The position numbers were made by a program, and so were the translations under genes. A stretch of 64,000 bases of DNA from Herbaspirillum rhizosphaerae_A (lineage in GTDB: Bacteria > Pseudomonadota > Gammaproteobacteria > Burkholderiales > Burkholderiaceae_D). The notes under the pieces are model-generated. The model saw only the letters and a list, made by a program, of their open reading frames with translations. It was not told where the DNA came from and did not search any database. Positions 1 through 8,628 of this stretch are shown in pieces; the first letter of the stretch is position 1, and every line of letters starts with the position of its first letter. The stretch covers positions 248,001-312,000 of the forward strand of contig NZ_JAQQFR010000001.1 in assembly GCF_046025915.1 (NCBI RefSeq). Reading direction: 5' to 3'.

Positions 1-463
1 GCTGATCTACAAGGCGCTGATGATGATGTCACCCGGCCATGTGCTGGTGGTCGACGGCGGCGGCGATACCAGCAACGCGCTGGTCGGCGAACTGATCATG
101 CTGTACGCCCAACAACGCGGTTGCGCGGGTTTCGTCATTGACGCCGCAGTACGAGACAGCGCTGCTTTCCATGCGGCGGACTTTCCCTGTTACGCCCGCG
201 CCATCGGCCATCGCGGCCCTTACAAGAACGGCCCCGGCCAGATCAATGTGCCGGTCAGCATCGGCGGCCAGGTGATTCGTCCGGGCGACCTGATCGTCGG
301 CGATGAAGACGGTGTGGTGTCCTTCGCGCCCGACCAGGCCGACGCGCTGATCGCCGCCGCGCAGCAGACCGCCGCCATGGAAGATGCCATCAAGGCAGAA
401 ATCGCCAACGGCAAGGTCGAGCAGGCGTGGCTGAGCAAAGTCTTGCAGCCGTACGGCCTGTAA
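1..463 (+). CDS. RraA-like aldolase/decarboxylase, 5' truncated
   Basis: The reading frame is open from the left edge (codons L-I-Y-K-A-L precede the first ATG at 20), so the gene starts outside the window and about 154 C-terminal residues are present. The text GGDTSNALVGELI and later VPVSIGGQVIRPGDLIVGDEDG are typical of the RraA / 4-hydroxy-4-methyl-2-oxoglutarate aldolase family. Known family members cleave 4-hydroxy-4-methyl-2-oxoglutarate or decarboxylate oxaloacetate with a divalent metal; the G-D-x-x-x-x-D-x-D-G segment near the C-terminus supports the fold. It is followed 62 bp later by an aminotransferase and an amino-acid importer, so the inferred role is cleavage of a 2-oxo acid made by that aminotransferase. 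The regulatory RraA (RNase E inhibitor) reading is less likely in this context. Confidence 0.8.
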   Translation, partial: LIYKALMMMSPGHVLVVDGGGDTSNALVGELIMLYAQQRGCAGFVIDAAVRDSAAFHAADFPCYARAIGHRGPYKNGPGQINVPVSIGGQVIRPGDLIVGDEDGVVSFAPDQADALIAAAQQTAAMEDAIKAEIANGKVEQAWLSKVLQPYGL

Positions 464-525
464 GCCGGCTTTTTTCGCTCGACGTCTTTTTATTCATTTC
501 TCTTTTTCTTTCACTGGAGCCGCAA

Positions 526-1737
526 TTGGACAAGCTTCTGGCAGACCGCCTTTCTGCCGTCAAACCCTCGCCAAGCATGGCCGCCAAAGCCCGCGTCGAC
601 GCTCTGCGCGCCGCCGGTCGCAGCATCATTGACTTCACCATCGGCGAACCTGACTTCCCGACACCGGCGCACATCGTCGCCGCCGGCGTCGATGCGCTGC
701 AATCAGGGCACACGCGCTATACCGGCTCGACCGGCACACCGGCGTTGCGCAAAGCGATCACCGCCAAGCTGGAACGCGAAAACCATCTGCGCTACGACAT
801 CGACGAAATCGTGGTCGGGAACGGTGCCAAGCACATCATCTACAACGCCTTCGCCGCGACGCTCAACGAAGGCGACGAGGTCATCATCCCGACGCCGTAC
901 TGGGTATCGTATCCGGACATGGTGGCCATCAATGGCGGCAAACCGGTGATCGTGAACTGCGACGCTGCCAGCGGTTTCAAGCTGACCGCCGCCGCGCTGG
1001 AATCGGCGATCACCGCACACACCCGCTGGCTGGTGCTCAACACACCCAACAATCCCAGCGGTGCGGTCTACACGGCCGACGAACTGAACGCCATCTGTGC
1101 CGTGCTGCTGCGCCATCCGCAGGTCTGGCTGATGACTGATGAGATTTACGAACACTTCGTCTATGGCAACGCGCAACATATCTCGCCGCTGCAAATCGCG
1201 CCTGCCCTGAAGACACGCACCTTGGTCGTCAACGGTGTATCGAAGGCGTATGCGATGACCGGCTGGCGCATCGGCTACGGCGCCGGACCACAGGCGCTGA
1301 TGAAAGCGCTGGCGCTGCTGATGTCGCAAAGCACCACTTGTCCAAGCGCTGTCAGCCAGGCTGCTGCCGTTACCGCGTTGTCGGGACCGCAGCAATGCGT
1401 GCTGCAAGGACGCGATCTGTTCAGCAAACGGCGCGACGCCATCGTGACGCAGATCAACAGTATTCCCGGACTGAGCTGCCTGCCGCCTGACGGCGCGTTC
1501 TACGTCTTCGTGAATGTCTCCGGCTTGCTGGGCAAGCGGACGCCGCAAGGGGCGACGCTGGGCAATGACGTCGATGTCATGATGTATTTTCTTGAGCAAG
1601 CCGGCGTCGCCACCATCGATGGCGCATCCTATGGCCAGCCATCCTATTTGCGTATGTCGTTTGCAACTTCGATCGAACAGATCGAATCGGGTTGCCAGCA
1701 ACTGCGTGATGCTGTATTTCAGCTAGCGTCTCAGTAA
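526..1737 (+). CDS. Class I/II PLP-dependent aminotransferase (aspartate aminotransferase-like)
   Basis: A protein of 403 residues if it starts at the TTG at 526, which has a TGGAG Shine-Dalgarno at 515-519 and begins at the usual family N-terminus (MDKLLADRLSAVKPSPSM). An in-frame ATG at 427 would put 33 extra residues inside the upstream gene, so the TTG is preferred. Fold type I aminotransferase motifs are visible: TIGEPDFPTP, TGTPALRKAI, the NTPNNPSGAVY loop, TDEIYEHFVY and the PLP-lysine motif VNGVSKAYAMTGWRIGYGAG, with a C-terminal R-M-S-F that includes the substrate arginine. It most resembles aspartate/prephenate aminotransferases. Placed between an RraA-like enzyme and an amino-acid ABC importer, it probably transaminates the imported amino acid to a 2-oxo acid. 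Confidence 0.87.
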   Translation: MDKLLADRLSAVKPSPSMAAKARVDALRAAGRSIIDFTIGEPDFPTPAHIVAAGVDALQSGHTRYTGSTGTPALRKAITAKLERENHLRYDIDEIVVGNGAKHIIYNAFAATLNEGDEVIIPTPYWVSYPDMVAINGGKPVIVNCDAASGFKLTAAALESAITAHTRWLVLNTPNNPSGAVYTADELNAICAVLLRHPQVWLMTDEIYEHFVYGNAQHISPLQIAPALKTRTLVVNGVSKAYAMTGWRIGYGAGPQALMKALALLMSQSTTCPSAVSQAAAVTALSGPQQCVLQGRDLFSKRRDAIVTQINSIPGLSCLPPDGAFYVFVNVSGLLGKRTPQGATLGNDVDVMMYFLEQAGVATIDGASYGQPSYLRMSFATSIEQIESGCQQLRDAVFQLASQ

Positions 1738-1775
1738 TTTGTCTCTGCAATTTCACTAATACCACGGGAGAAATC

Positions 1776-2603
1776 ATGTTCATATTCAAACAGTCCGCTA
1801 TCGCAGCGCTCACCACAGCAGTGCTGATGACGGTCAGCTTTTCCGCCAGCGCCGACCAGCTCGCCGACATCAAACAAAAAGGCACGCTGATCTGCGGCAC
1901 GCTGGGCACTGCCGAACCCTTCAGTTTTCCCAATCCGTCGACGCGTGAAATCCAGGGCTACGACGTCGATTTCTGTAAGGCCATCGCCAAGAGTCTCAAC
2001 GTCAAGCTAGAGCTGAAAATGATCTCGGTGGCAGCGCGTATTCCCGAACTGCAACAGAGCCGCGTCGACATCGTCATCGCCAATCTCGGCTGGACTCCAG
2101 AGCGTGCTGAACAAATCGCCTACAGCGACGGCTATTACGCCAGCCTGCAAAAGGTCGCCGCCCGCCGCTCTTCCGGTTACAAGAGCTTGAACGACCTGAC
2201 CGGAAAACGCGTCAGCGCGACCAAGGGATCGACGTCGGAACTGGGCGTGCGCAAGTCTCTGCCGACGGCATCGACCACCACCTTCCAGGATCCTCCTGCC
2301 GCTTTCCTGGCGATGCAGCAAGGCAAGGTGGAAGGTTTCGCCGTGTCCGAGCTGATGCTGGTCAAGTTCAAGCAGCAGACTGAAGACAGCTCGCCGATCG
2401 ATATCCTCGAACCGGCGCTGATGAACGAATACTGGGGTGTCGGCATGCGCAAGGAAGAGCCGGGTCTGATCAAGCACGTCAACGGTGTCCTCGAAAACAT
2501 GGAAAAGACCGGCGAAGCCAAACAGGTCTTCGACAAGTGGCTCGGCCCCAACACGGCATACAAATTGCAACGTGGCTTCAAGATCGAACCGATCAAGGGT
2601 TGA
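1776..2603 (+). CDS. Amino-acid ABC transporter substrate-binding protein (family 3)
   Basis: A 275-residue periplasmic binding protein with a Sec signal peptide (hydrophobic AIAALTTAVLMTVSFSASA, predicted cleavage near residue 26, SASA-D). Family 3 hallmarks follow: IKQKGTLICGTLGTAEPFSF, the ligand-binding IQGYDVDFCKAIAKSLNV segment, and the second-lobe DLTGKRVSATKGSTSE. The start ATG lies 5 nt after the GGGAG at 1766-1770. It is the first cistron of the importer; two permeases and an ATPase follow in the same direction. The acidic or polar amino-acid class is inferred from the family; the exact ligand cannot be read from sequence. Confidence 0.9.
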   Translation: MFIFKQSAIAALTTAVLMTVSFSASADQLADIKQKGTLICGTLGTAEPFSFPNPSTREIQGYDVDFCKAIAKSLNVKLELKMISVAARIPELQQSRVDIVIANLGWTPERAEQIAYSDGYYASLQKVAARRSSGYKSLNDLTGKRVSATKGSTSELGVRKSLPTASTTTFQDPPAAFLAMQQGKVEGFAVSELMLVKFKQQTEDSSPIDILEPALMNEYWGVGMRKEEPGLIKHVNGVLENMEKTGEAKQVFDKWLGPNTAYKLQRGFKIEPIKG

Positions 2604-2624
2604 GCGGTAAAAGCGACGATCTGC

Positions 2625-2662
2625 GCTGCCGCCTGCCCCGGATCAACCGGCCAGGCGGCAGC
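2625..2662 (+). promoter_or_regulatory. Intercistronic stem-loop between binding protein and permease genes
   Basis: The arms GCTGCCGCCTG (2625-2635) and CAGGCGGCAGC (2652-2662) are perfect reverse complements of 11 bp around a 16-nt loop that itself contains CCGG...CCGG. There is no T-run, so a complete terminator is unlikely. In ABC operons, such hairpins after the binding-protein gene commonly stabilise its mRNA or reduce read-through, giving excess binding protein over membrane subunits. Confidence 0.7.
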
Positions 2663-2685
2663 AACGCAATTGGGGAAGGAATTGT

Positions 2686-3384
2686 ATGAGTACCAAACTG
2701 GATTTTTCAGTGCTGTTGCGCGAGGACTATCCGCGCCTCATCATCGAAGGCATCAGCACCATGCTGCAACTGACCGGCTATGCCTGGATACTGGCGATGG
2801 CGGTCGGCATCTTGCTGGCACTGTTGCGCATGACGCGCAATCGCTGGGCCGAGCGCGCTGTCGCACTGTTTGTCGAGTATCACCAGAACGTGCCGATGCT
2901 GGTGCAGATCTTTCTCTGGTATTTCGGCGTGCCGACCTTGCTGCCGGACAGCGTCCAGCTCTGGTTCAACCAGCGTCACAGTGAATTTCTGTTTGCCATC
3001 ATCGCAGTTGGCCTGTGCATGTCAGCCTACATTTCCGAGAGCCTGCGCAGCGGCATCCGCGCCATTCCCGCTTCACAGATGGAAGCGGCGCGCGCACTCG
3101 GCCTGTCTTATCTGCGTGCCTCGCGCCTGGTGATTCTGCCGCAAGCCTTGCGCATCGCGCTACCGACGCTGGTCAGCCACACTGTACTGCTGTTCAAGAA
3201 CACCAGCCTGGCGATGGTTATCGGCGTAGCCGAACTGACCTACGCCACGCGTGAAATCGAAAGCCAGTCCTTCCACACCATCGAAACCTACTTGCTGACG
3301 ACCGTGATCTATCTCGGCATTTCGCTGCTGATCATGGCAGGCGGCGCGATGCTGGAAAACCGTTACCGCATCAAGACGCGCTGA
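2686..3384 (+). CDS. Amino-acid ABC transporter permease (HisM/GltJ type)
   Basis: A 232-residue inner-membrane protein of the HisMQ family. It starts at 2686 after a GGGGAAGGAATTGT ribosome site. Hydrophobic segments include YAWILAMAVGILLALL and FAIIAVGLCMSAYISESL. The EAA loop that contacts the ATPase is clear: MEAARALGLSYLRASRLVILPQ (E-A-A...G...I-x-L-P). It ends 8 bp before the second permease, as expected for a heterodimeric translocation pore. The spacing to the binding-protein gene is filled by a stem-loop. Confidence 0.9.
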   Translation: MSTKLDFSVLLREDYPRLIIEGISTMLQLTGYAWILAMAVGILLALLRMTRNRWAERAVALFVEYHQNVPMLVQIFLWYFGVPTLLPDSVQLWFNQRHSEFLFAIIAVGLCMSAYISESLRSGIRAIPASQMEAARALGLSYLRASRLVILPQALRIALPTLVSHTVLLFKNTSLAMVIGVAELTYATREIESQSFHTIETYLLTTVIYLGISLLIMAGGAMLENRYRIKTR

Positions 3385-3392
3385 GGAATATC

Positions 3393-4157
3393 GTGATTAC
3401 CGACATCTTTCACATCTTGCGCGACAACTGGACGCTGCTGCTGATCGGCCAGTATCCCAACGGCCCATTGGGCGGCCTGGCGATCACGTTGATCCTGTCC
3501 GTCGCCGGTCTGGCGTTGGCGTTCCCGGTCAGCGTGCTGCTGGCACTGGGACGCGTCAGTCCGCTGACGATCCTGCGTGCGCCCGCCATCGCCATCATCT
3601 ACACCGTGCGCGGTGTACCACTGGTGATGTTCATTTTCTGGGTGTATTTCTTTGTACCGCTGCTGATCGGCACCACCATCTCCGGCTTCACCACGATGCT
3701 GGTGACGGTGGTGATCTATGAAGCCGCGTATCTGGCCGAAGTCATCCGCGCCGGCATCGAAGGCTTGCCCAAAGGCCAGGTCGAAGCTTCACGTGCGCTG
3801 GGCATGAGCTATCTGCAGACCATGTTCAAGATCGTGCTGCCGCAGGCGCTCTACAACATGCTGCCGGCGATGATCAGCCAGTTCGTCTCGACCATCAAGG
3901 AGACCTCGCTGGGGTATGTCATCAGCGTCAACGAACTGACCTTTGCCGCCAATCAGATCAACAGTACCTTGCTGACCAAACCCTTCCCGGTGTTTGTGAT
4001 GCTGGCGTTAATTTACTTCGTACTGTGCTCGCTGCTCACGCAATTTGCCCGCTGGCTGGAACGCCGCATCGCCAGACGCCGTAGCGGCGGTCCTCGCAGC
4101 ACGATTGCAACGGTAGTCCCAAACAGCAATACGGTCGCAGCGACCACGGCGGCCTGA
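3393..4157 (+). CDS. Amino-acid ABC transporter permease (second subunit)
   Basis: A 254-residue HisMQ-family membrane subunit that starts with GTG or ATG-like context at 3393 (GTGATTACC after GAGGAATATC). It has several transmembrane segments (for example GGLAITLILSVAGLALAF and ALIYFVLCSLLTQFA) and an EAA loop at QVEASRALGMSYLQTMFKIV followed by LPQAL. A polar Arg/Ser/Thr-rich C-terminal tail of about 30 residues follows the last helix. It pairs with the preceding permease and lies 23 bp upstream of the ATPase gene. Confidence 0.9.
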   Translation: MITDIFHILRDNWTLLLIGQYPNGPLGGLAITLILSVAGLALAFPVSVLLALGRVSPLTILRAPAIAIIYTVRGVPLVMFIFWVYFFVPLLIGTTISGFTTMLVTVVIYEAAYLAEVIRAGIEGLPKGQVEASRALGMSYLQTMFKIVLPQALYNMLPAMISQFVSTIKETSLGYVISVNELTFAANQINSTLLTKPFPVFVMLALIYFVLCSLLTQFARWLERRIARRRSGGPRSTIATVVPNSNTVAATTAA

Positions 4158-4180
4158 TCAATTTCAACGGAATCGACATC

Positions 4181-4972
4181 ATGGAAACATCTTCCGGCGG
4201 CATCGCCACAACTACAACTCGCGCTACAAACGATACAAACAGCATGATCAGCTTCGATCAGGTCAACAAATGGTACGGCTCGTATCACGCACTGGCCGAC
4301 GTCAGCGCCAGCGTCACCAAGGGTGAGGTCGTCGTGGTTTGCGGCCCTTCCGGATCAGGCAAGTCAACGCTGATTCGCACCGTCAACCGGCTCGAAGAAA
4401 TCCAGAAGGGCAAGATCGTCTTCGACGGTCAGGATGTGCATGCCCCCAAGCTGGATCTGAATCGCTTCCGCGCCCGGGTTGGTTTTGTGTTCCAAAGCTT
4501 CAACCTGTTCCCGCATCTGTCGGTGCTGGACAACATCGTCATGGCACCGGTCAACGTGCGCGGCAGCAAACGCAGCGAAGCACGTGTGCGCGCACTGGAG
4601 TTGCTGGAGCGCGTGGGCCTGGCCAGTAAGTCCGAGTCCTACCCCGGCCAATTGTCCGGCGGGCAACAACAACGCGTGGCGATCGCACGCGCGTTGGCCA
4701 TGGATCCACCGGCGATGCTGTTCGACGAGCCGACATCCGCGCTCGACCCGGAAATGGTTGGTGAGGTCTTGCAGGTGATGAAGCAGCTCGCCCGCGACGG
4801 CATGACCATGATCTGCGTCACGCACGAAATGGGCTTCGCGCGCGAAGTCGCCGACCGCGTGTGGTTCATGGATCAGGGACGGATCGTCGAAACCGGCACG
4901 CCGGATGACTTTTTCTTGCGTCCGCAAAGCATGCGCGCACAAAAATTCCTGTCGGAATTACGCGCGCATTAA
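4181..4972 (+). CDS. Amino-acid ABC transporter ATP-binding protein (GlnQ/GltL type)
   Basis: A 263-residue ABC ATPase. Walker A GPSGSGKST, Q-loop VFQSFNLFPHL, signature LSGGQQQRVAIARAL, Walker B AMLFDEPTSALDPE and H-loop CVTHEMGFA are all intact, so it should be active. The first 21 residues (Thr/Ala-rich) are not part of the domain; an internal ATG at 4244 (MISFDQVNKWYG) is an alternative start that fits the family better, although the spacing to the upstream permease favours neither clearly. Last gene of the importer operon. Confidence 0.92.
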   Translation: METSSGGIATTTTRATNDTNSMISFDQVNKWYGSYHALADVSASVTKGEVVVVCGPSGSGKSTLIRTVNRLEEIQKGKIVFDGQDVHAPKLDLNRFRARVGFVFQSFNLFPHLSVLDNIVMAPVNVRGSKRSEARVRALELLERVGLASKSESYPGQLSGGQQQRVAIARALAMDPPAMLFDEPTSALDPEMVGEVLQVMKQLARDGMTMICVTHEMGFAREVADRVWFMDQGRIVETGTPDDFFLRPQSMRAQKFLSELRAH

Positions 4973-5036
4973 GCCGCGGACGCATATAGAAAAACGCGCT
5001 ACAGTGAGCGTTCTTTTCCCACTGCAAGGAACGCTC

Positions 5037-5444
5037 ATGTCCAGTCCAGCCATCGAAGTCAAACGCGACCAGTCGCTCGCCATGCGTCACGTCGTGCACG
5101 TGCGCAATCACCTCATCTCGGTTGACGGCGCAGTGGAAGAAGGCGGCGACGACGCCGGCCCCAATCCGCATGACTTGTACGACGCCGCTCTCGGCGCGTG
5201 CAAGGCGCTGACGATGGTGTGGTACGCCAAGCGCAAGAACATCCCGGTGGAAGACATCCAGGTCGCCATCACCCGCGACAACAGCGAAGAACGCCAGGGC
5301 ATTTATCGCCTCGCTGCATCGATCAGCCTGAGCGGCGATCTCACCGATGCGCAACGCCAGGAGTTACTCGCCGTGGCCGAAAAATGTCCGGTGCAAAAAC
5401 TGATGACCAGCGTCAAGACCGAAGTCACGACCACGCTGGCCTGA
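5037..5444 (+). CDS. OsmC-family protein
   Basis: 135 residues from the ATG at 5037, chosen because AAGGA at 5026-5030 sits 6 nt upstream; the open frame extends further but into the ABC gene. The text DAGPNPHDLYDAALGACKALTMVWYA carries the N-terminal catalytic Cys region of OsmC/Ohr proteins, and VAEKCPVQKLMTS holds the second Cys. Known members are thiol-dependent peroxidases for organic hydroperoxides or general stress proteins. It is separated from the ABC operon by 64 bp and converges on a LysR gene with only 7 bp between stops. Confidence 0.85.
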   Translation: MSSPAIEVKRDQSLAMRHVVHVRNHLISVDGAVEEGGDDAGPNPHDLYDAALGACKALTMVWYAKRKNIPVEDIQVAITRDNSEERQGIYRLAASISLSGDLTDAQRQELLAVAEKCPVQKLMTSVKTEVTTTLA

Positions 5445-5451
5445 GCCTTCC

Positions 5452-6360
5452 TCAATCGTCTTCGCTGCATAACTCCCGCACCAGTCCGCGCACCCATTTG
5501 TGTACGGGGTCGGCATGACGGCGCGGGTGCCAGCTTTGCGAGACCTCTACTTCCGGCGTCGCCAGCGGCAACGGAAAAACATGCAAGTCCAGATGCTCCG
5601 TAGCCCAGCGCGCAAACCTTGCAGGCGCGGCGGCGATCATGTCTGAAGACGCGGCCATCATTACCGCCGACTGAAACCCTGGTGCCACCAACCTGACTTT
5701 TCGCTGCATGCCGCGCGCTGCCAGCGCGTCGTCAATCGGACCGCTGTCGCTGCCGGTGCGTGACGCCGAGATATGCGGCCAAGCGATAAAGCCGGCGAGG
5801 CTGACCTTCTTGCTTGCCAGCGGATGACCTGCACGCACTACGCCGACGAAAGGTGTCTTGAACAGCACCTGGTTATGCAGCTCTTCCGCCATGTCATCAT
5901 CTCCCGGGTGCAAGGCCCCGATCTCCAGGTCGACCAAACCATCTCGCAAGGCACCGACGTGTTTGTCGGCACGCGGCGAAAACCGCAGCGAGATACCCGG
6001 TGCTTCCTGTGCAACGCGTTGCGCCAGTCGCGCGGCCCAGGCGCCGGCAAAGCCATCGTTGGTGCGCAATACCAGCGTGCGTTCCACCGTCGACAGATCA
6101 ACCTCCTCGGTCATGAAGACCTTACGCATCTGCTCGGCCAGGGCATCGATCTTTTCTCGCAATTCCAGCGCACGCTGGGTCGGCACCAGCCCGCGCCCTG
6201 CCGGAACGAACAGCGGATCGCCAACCGCTTCGCGCAGATTGGCGAGGCGGCGGCTCATGGCCGGCGCGCTCAGATGCAGGCGTTTGGCTGCGCCGACGAC
6301 GCTGCCTTCGCGCAGCAATGCCTCGAGGTCGAGCACCATGTTGAAGTCGAGATCGCGCAT
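5452..6360 (-). CDS. LysR-family transcriptional regulator
   Basis: 302 residues from the ATG at 6360, which has a strong GGAG 9 nt upstream; the 60 extra codons upstream are not LysR-like. The N-terminal winged helix-turn-helix is clear (LEALLREGSVVGAAKRLHLS, then APAMSRRLANLREAVGDPLF). The remainder is a periplasmic-binding-like effector domain (RFSPRADKHVGALRDGLVDL). It is divergent from the DMT exporter gene at 6555, and the 194-bp region between them carries a 10-bp-period repeat, so regulation of that exporter is the natural inference. Confidence 0.88.
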   Translation of the reverse strand: MRDLDFNMVLDLEALLREGSVVGAAKRLHLSAPAMSRRLANLREAVGDPLFVPAGRGLVPTQRALELREKIDALAEQMRKVFMTEEVDLSTVERTLVLRTNDGFAGAWAARLAQRVAQEAPGISLRFSPRADKHVGALRDGLVDLEIGALHPGDDDMAEELHNQVLFKTPFVGVVRAGHPLASKKVSLAGFIAWPHISASRTGSDSGPIDDALAARGMQRKVRLVAPGFQSAVMMAASSDMIAAAPARFARWATEHLDLHVFPLPLATPEVEVSQSWHPRRHADPVHKWVRGLVRELCSEDD

Positions 6361-6407
6361 GACGGTTACTCCTGCGGGTGATGGTTTGCCGTATTGGTAA
6401 AAGGATT

Positions 6408-6447
6408 GTTGCGGGTTGTTGCGGACGGTTGCGGATGGTTGCAGCAT
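6408..6447. repeat. Four 10-bp tandem units in a divergent promoter region
   Basis: Units of GTTGCGGNNN begin at 6408, 6418, 6428 and 6438 (GTTGCGGGTT, GTTGCGGACG, GTTGCGGATG, GTTGCAGCAT). The period is close to one helical turn, so all copies face the same side of the DNA. They lie between a LysR gene and the DMT-transporter gene. They may be a repeated regulator contact or a simple-sequence expansion. Confidence 0.75.
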
Positions 6448-6554
6448 GCACACCGCTCTGAATACTGCATGGTTTGCACTGATGAACTGCAACAATATCA
6501 CTTTATGCACGCATTGGAATGCCGCAGGATAGTGCAACACCTCAAGGAGTCATC

Positions 6555-7508
6555 ATGTCGAACAACACTTCTTCGCTTGCACCATCGTCAAATCCTGCCG
6601 CGTCCGTCACGTCCGCCGGCGCAGGCGGCATCCGCTTTTATCTGTTTCCGCTGGCGGCGGTCTGCATCTGGAGCGGCAACACCATCATCACCAAGGCGGC
6701 GTCGACAGCGATCGAACCGGCGGCCATCGCTTTCTATCGCTGGATGCTGGCGGTGCTGGTGATGACACCTTTCCTCGGCCGCGAGGCATGGCGGCAGCGC
6801 GCAGTGATCGCCGCCCACTGGCCGCGCCTGCTGTTGCTCGGCGCGCTGGGCATGGCGATGTATCAGGGTCTGGCGTATGAGGCGGCGCGCACCACATCGG
6901 CGATCAACATGGGCGTGACGGTGGCGCTGATGCCGCTGGTCTCAGCCTGCCTGAGCAGCCTGTTCGCCGGCGAGCGCCTGTCCACTGCGCGCATTGTCGG
7001 CGGCGTGCTGTCGCTGCTGGGGCTGGTGGTGCTGAGTTCACATGGCGAGCCGTCACGGTTGTTCAACGGCGGCGTCCATACCGGCGATGCACTCATGTTG
7101 ATTGCCGTGACATCCAACGCCTTCTACGGCGTGCTGCTGAAACGCTGGGCACTGCCGCTGTCGACGTGGACGCAGCTATATGTGCAGGCGGCGTTCGGCA
7201 GCCTGATCCTGTTGCCGTTCTGGCTGGCGGCACCGGCCTCGCCGCTGACCGTTCAAAACCTGCCGTTGGTGATGTACGCCGGACTGCTGGCCTCAATCGG
7301 TGCGCCGTTCCTGTGGATGAATGCGATCAAGCATCTGGGTGCGCCGCGCAGCGCCTTGTTCGCCAATCTGATCCCGCTGCTGGTGGCATTGGCCGCATGG
7401 GCGCTGCTGAGTGAACAGCTGCATGCCTATCATGCGCTGGCCGGTGCGCTGGTGTTGATCGGCGTGGCGTGGGGCCAGCGCAGTGGAGGAAAAGAAAAAG
7501 GAAAATGA
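6555..7508 (+). CDS. EamA/DMT-superfamily transporter
   Basis: 317 residues from the ATG at 6555, with CAAGGAGT at 6543-6550 as ribosome site. Ten hydrophobic segments in two EamA repeats are expected; examples are AAVCIWSGNTIITKAA in the first and LLVALAAWALLSEQLHAYHA in the second, the latter being the characteristic C-terminal EamA half with a conserved Glu. Members export amino acids or other small metabolites across the inner membrane. It is divergent from, and likely controlled by, the LysR gene at 5452-6360. The C-terminus is short and lysine-rich. Confidence 0.87.
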   Translation: MSNNTSSLAPSSNPAASVTSAGAGGIRFYLFPLAAVCIWSGNTIITKAASTAIEPAAIAFYRWMLAVLVMTPFLGREAWRQRAVIAAHWPRLLLLGALGMAMYQGLAYEAARTTSAINMGVTVALMPLVSACLSSLFAGERLSTARIVGGVLSLLGLVVLSSHGEPSRLFNGGVHTGDALMLIAVTSNAFYGVLLKRWALPLSTWTQLYVQAAFGSLILLPFWLAAPASPLTVQNLPLVMYAGLLASIGAPFLWMNAIKHLGAPRSALFANLIPLLVALAAWALLSEQLHAYHALAGALVLIGVAWGQRSGGKEKGK

Positions 7509-7523
7509 AGATGAAATAAAGCC

Positions 7524-7558
7524 GCGCAGCCGATCAGCCCCCGCCTGATCGGCTGCGC
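7524..7558. terminator. Hairpin between convergent genes
   Basis: A perfect 14-bp inverted repeat (GCGCAGCCGATCAG at 7524-7537 and its complement at 7545-7558) with a 7-nt loop lies between the DMT gene and the converging NmrA-like gene. There is no long T-run on either side, so it may be a weak terminator for both directions. Confidence 0.6.
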
Positions 7559-7569
7559 TCAATCAAGCG

Positions 7570-8433
7570 CTAAGCAACGCGCTTGATCAACCCTTGCAGC
7601 ACCGCCTCCAATCCGACCACACCCTTGCGCGTGCCGTCGCGGCCCGACTCAAAGTCAATCCAGCCTTCGTTGAAACCATCCAGCATCTGCATGCGCGGCA
7701 AAGGATTGCGCATGCCCTGCGAGCGAAACACGTCATCCCAGGTGAAGCGCGGTACGGCTTCCGTCTTCACATCACGGCCGAGCAGCTTACCGAAGCAGGC
7801 GGCGATCTCCAGCGGCGTGACACGCTTCGGCCCTTCCAGCTCGACTACACGCACACCCGTCCATTCTTCCAGCAACAGCTCCGCTGCGACGCCGCCGACA
7901 TCCTCAGTGGCGACCATCGCCACCGGCTTGTCCAGCGGCTGCAGATAGCTGGGGATCACGCCGTCGCGCGCGGGTGCCACATCCCAGATAGCGTTTTCCA
8001 TGAACCAGCCTGCGCGCAGGAAAGCCACCGACATCGGCAAATCGCTCAGCGCTTTTTCCAGCAAACCGAGCTGATTCAGCAAATTGGTTTGGGTGGCGCG
8101 CGCGCCGATGGTCGACAGGCAGACCACTTTGCCCGGCCTGGCTGCGAGCAGAGCCGCCTTGATGGAGGCGATGGCGGCGCGTGCTTCCGGATAACCGGCG
8201 CTGGGGTCAAAGGTTGGGGGCAGCAGGATGAACACGCCTTCCATGCCGGTGAAAGCGCGCTCCAGTGAAGCGCTATCCTCTACCGTGGCGAGCGCCAGAT
8301 CGCATCCCTGCGCGGCCCACAGCGCCCCCTTGGCGGCGTCGCGCATGACGGCGCGCACTGATTTTTTGTGACCCAGTAATTGACGGGCGACAACGCCGCC
8401 GACCTGACCGGTAATTCCTGTGATGGCAAACAT
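7570..8433 (-). CDS. NmrA-like NAD(P)-binding oxidoreductase
   Basis: 287 residues of the atypical SDR/NmrA family. The N-terminal Rossmann motif is FAITGITGQVGGVVARQLL (G-x-x-G-x-x-G), followed by basic VRAVMRD, which suggests NADP(H) binding. GVFILLPPTF and VCLSTIGA are core strands. There is no canonical Tyr-x-x-x-Lys pair, as is usual in NmrA-like and isoflavone-reductase-like proteins. It starts 195 bp from a divergent LysR gene at 8629 that probably controls it. Substrate unknown; QorB-like quinone reductases are a close alternative. Confidence 0.8.
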   Translation of the reverse strand: MFAITGITGQVGGVVARQLLGHKKSVRAVMRDAAKGALWAAQGCDLALATVEDSASLERAFTGMEGVFILLPPTFDPSAGYPEARAAIASIKAALLAARPGKVVCLSTIGARATQTNLLNQLGLLEKALSDLPMSVAFLRAGWFMENAIWDVAPARDGVIPSYLQPLDKPVAMVATEDVGGVAAELLLEEWTGVRVVELEGPKRVTPLEIAACFGKLLGRDVKTEAVPRFTWDDVFRSQGMRNPLPRMQMLDGFNEGWIDFESGRDGTRKGVVGLEAVLQGLIKRVA

Positions 8434-8628
8434 GGCTTTCTCCAGATGATTTCAACGTTGAAATAACGACGCAGCAAAGTGCGGTTGGAGTGGATTCTCG
8501 GCGTTAGCGACAGATTTTGCGATAGCATGAATGGCATTTCATCAGTGCTGAAATGTCATCAATGGTATCGGCAGACATCGCTGACAATAGCGATCGAACA
8601 TCAACAGGACATAAAGAGGAGGATCCGC

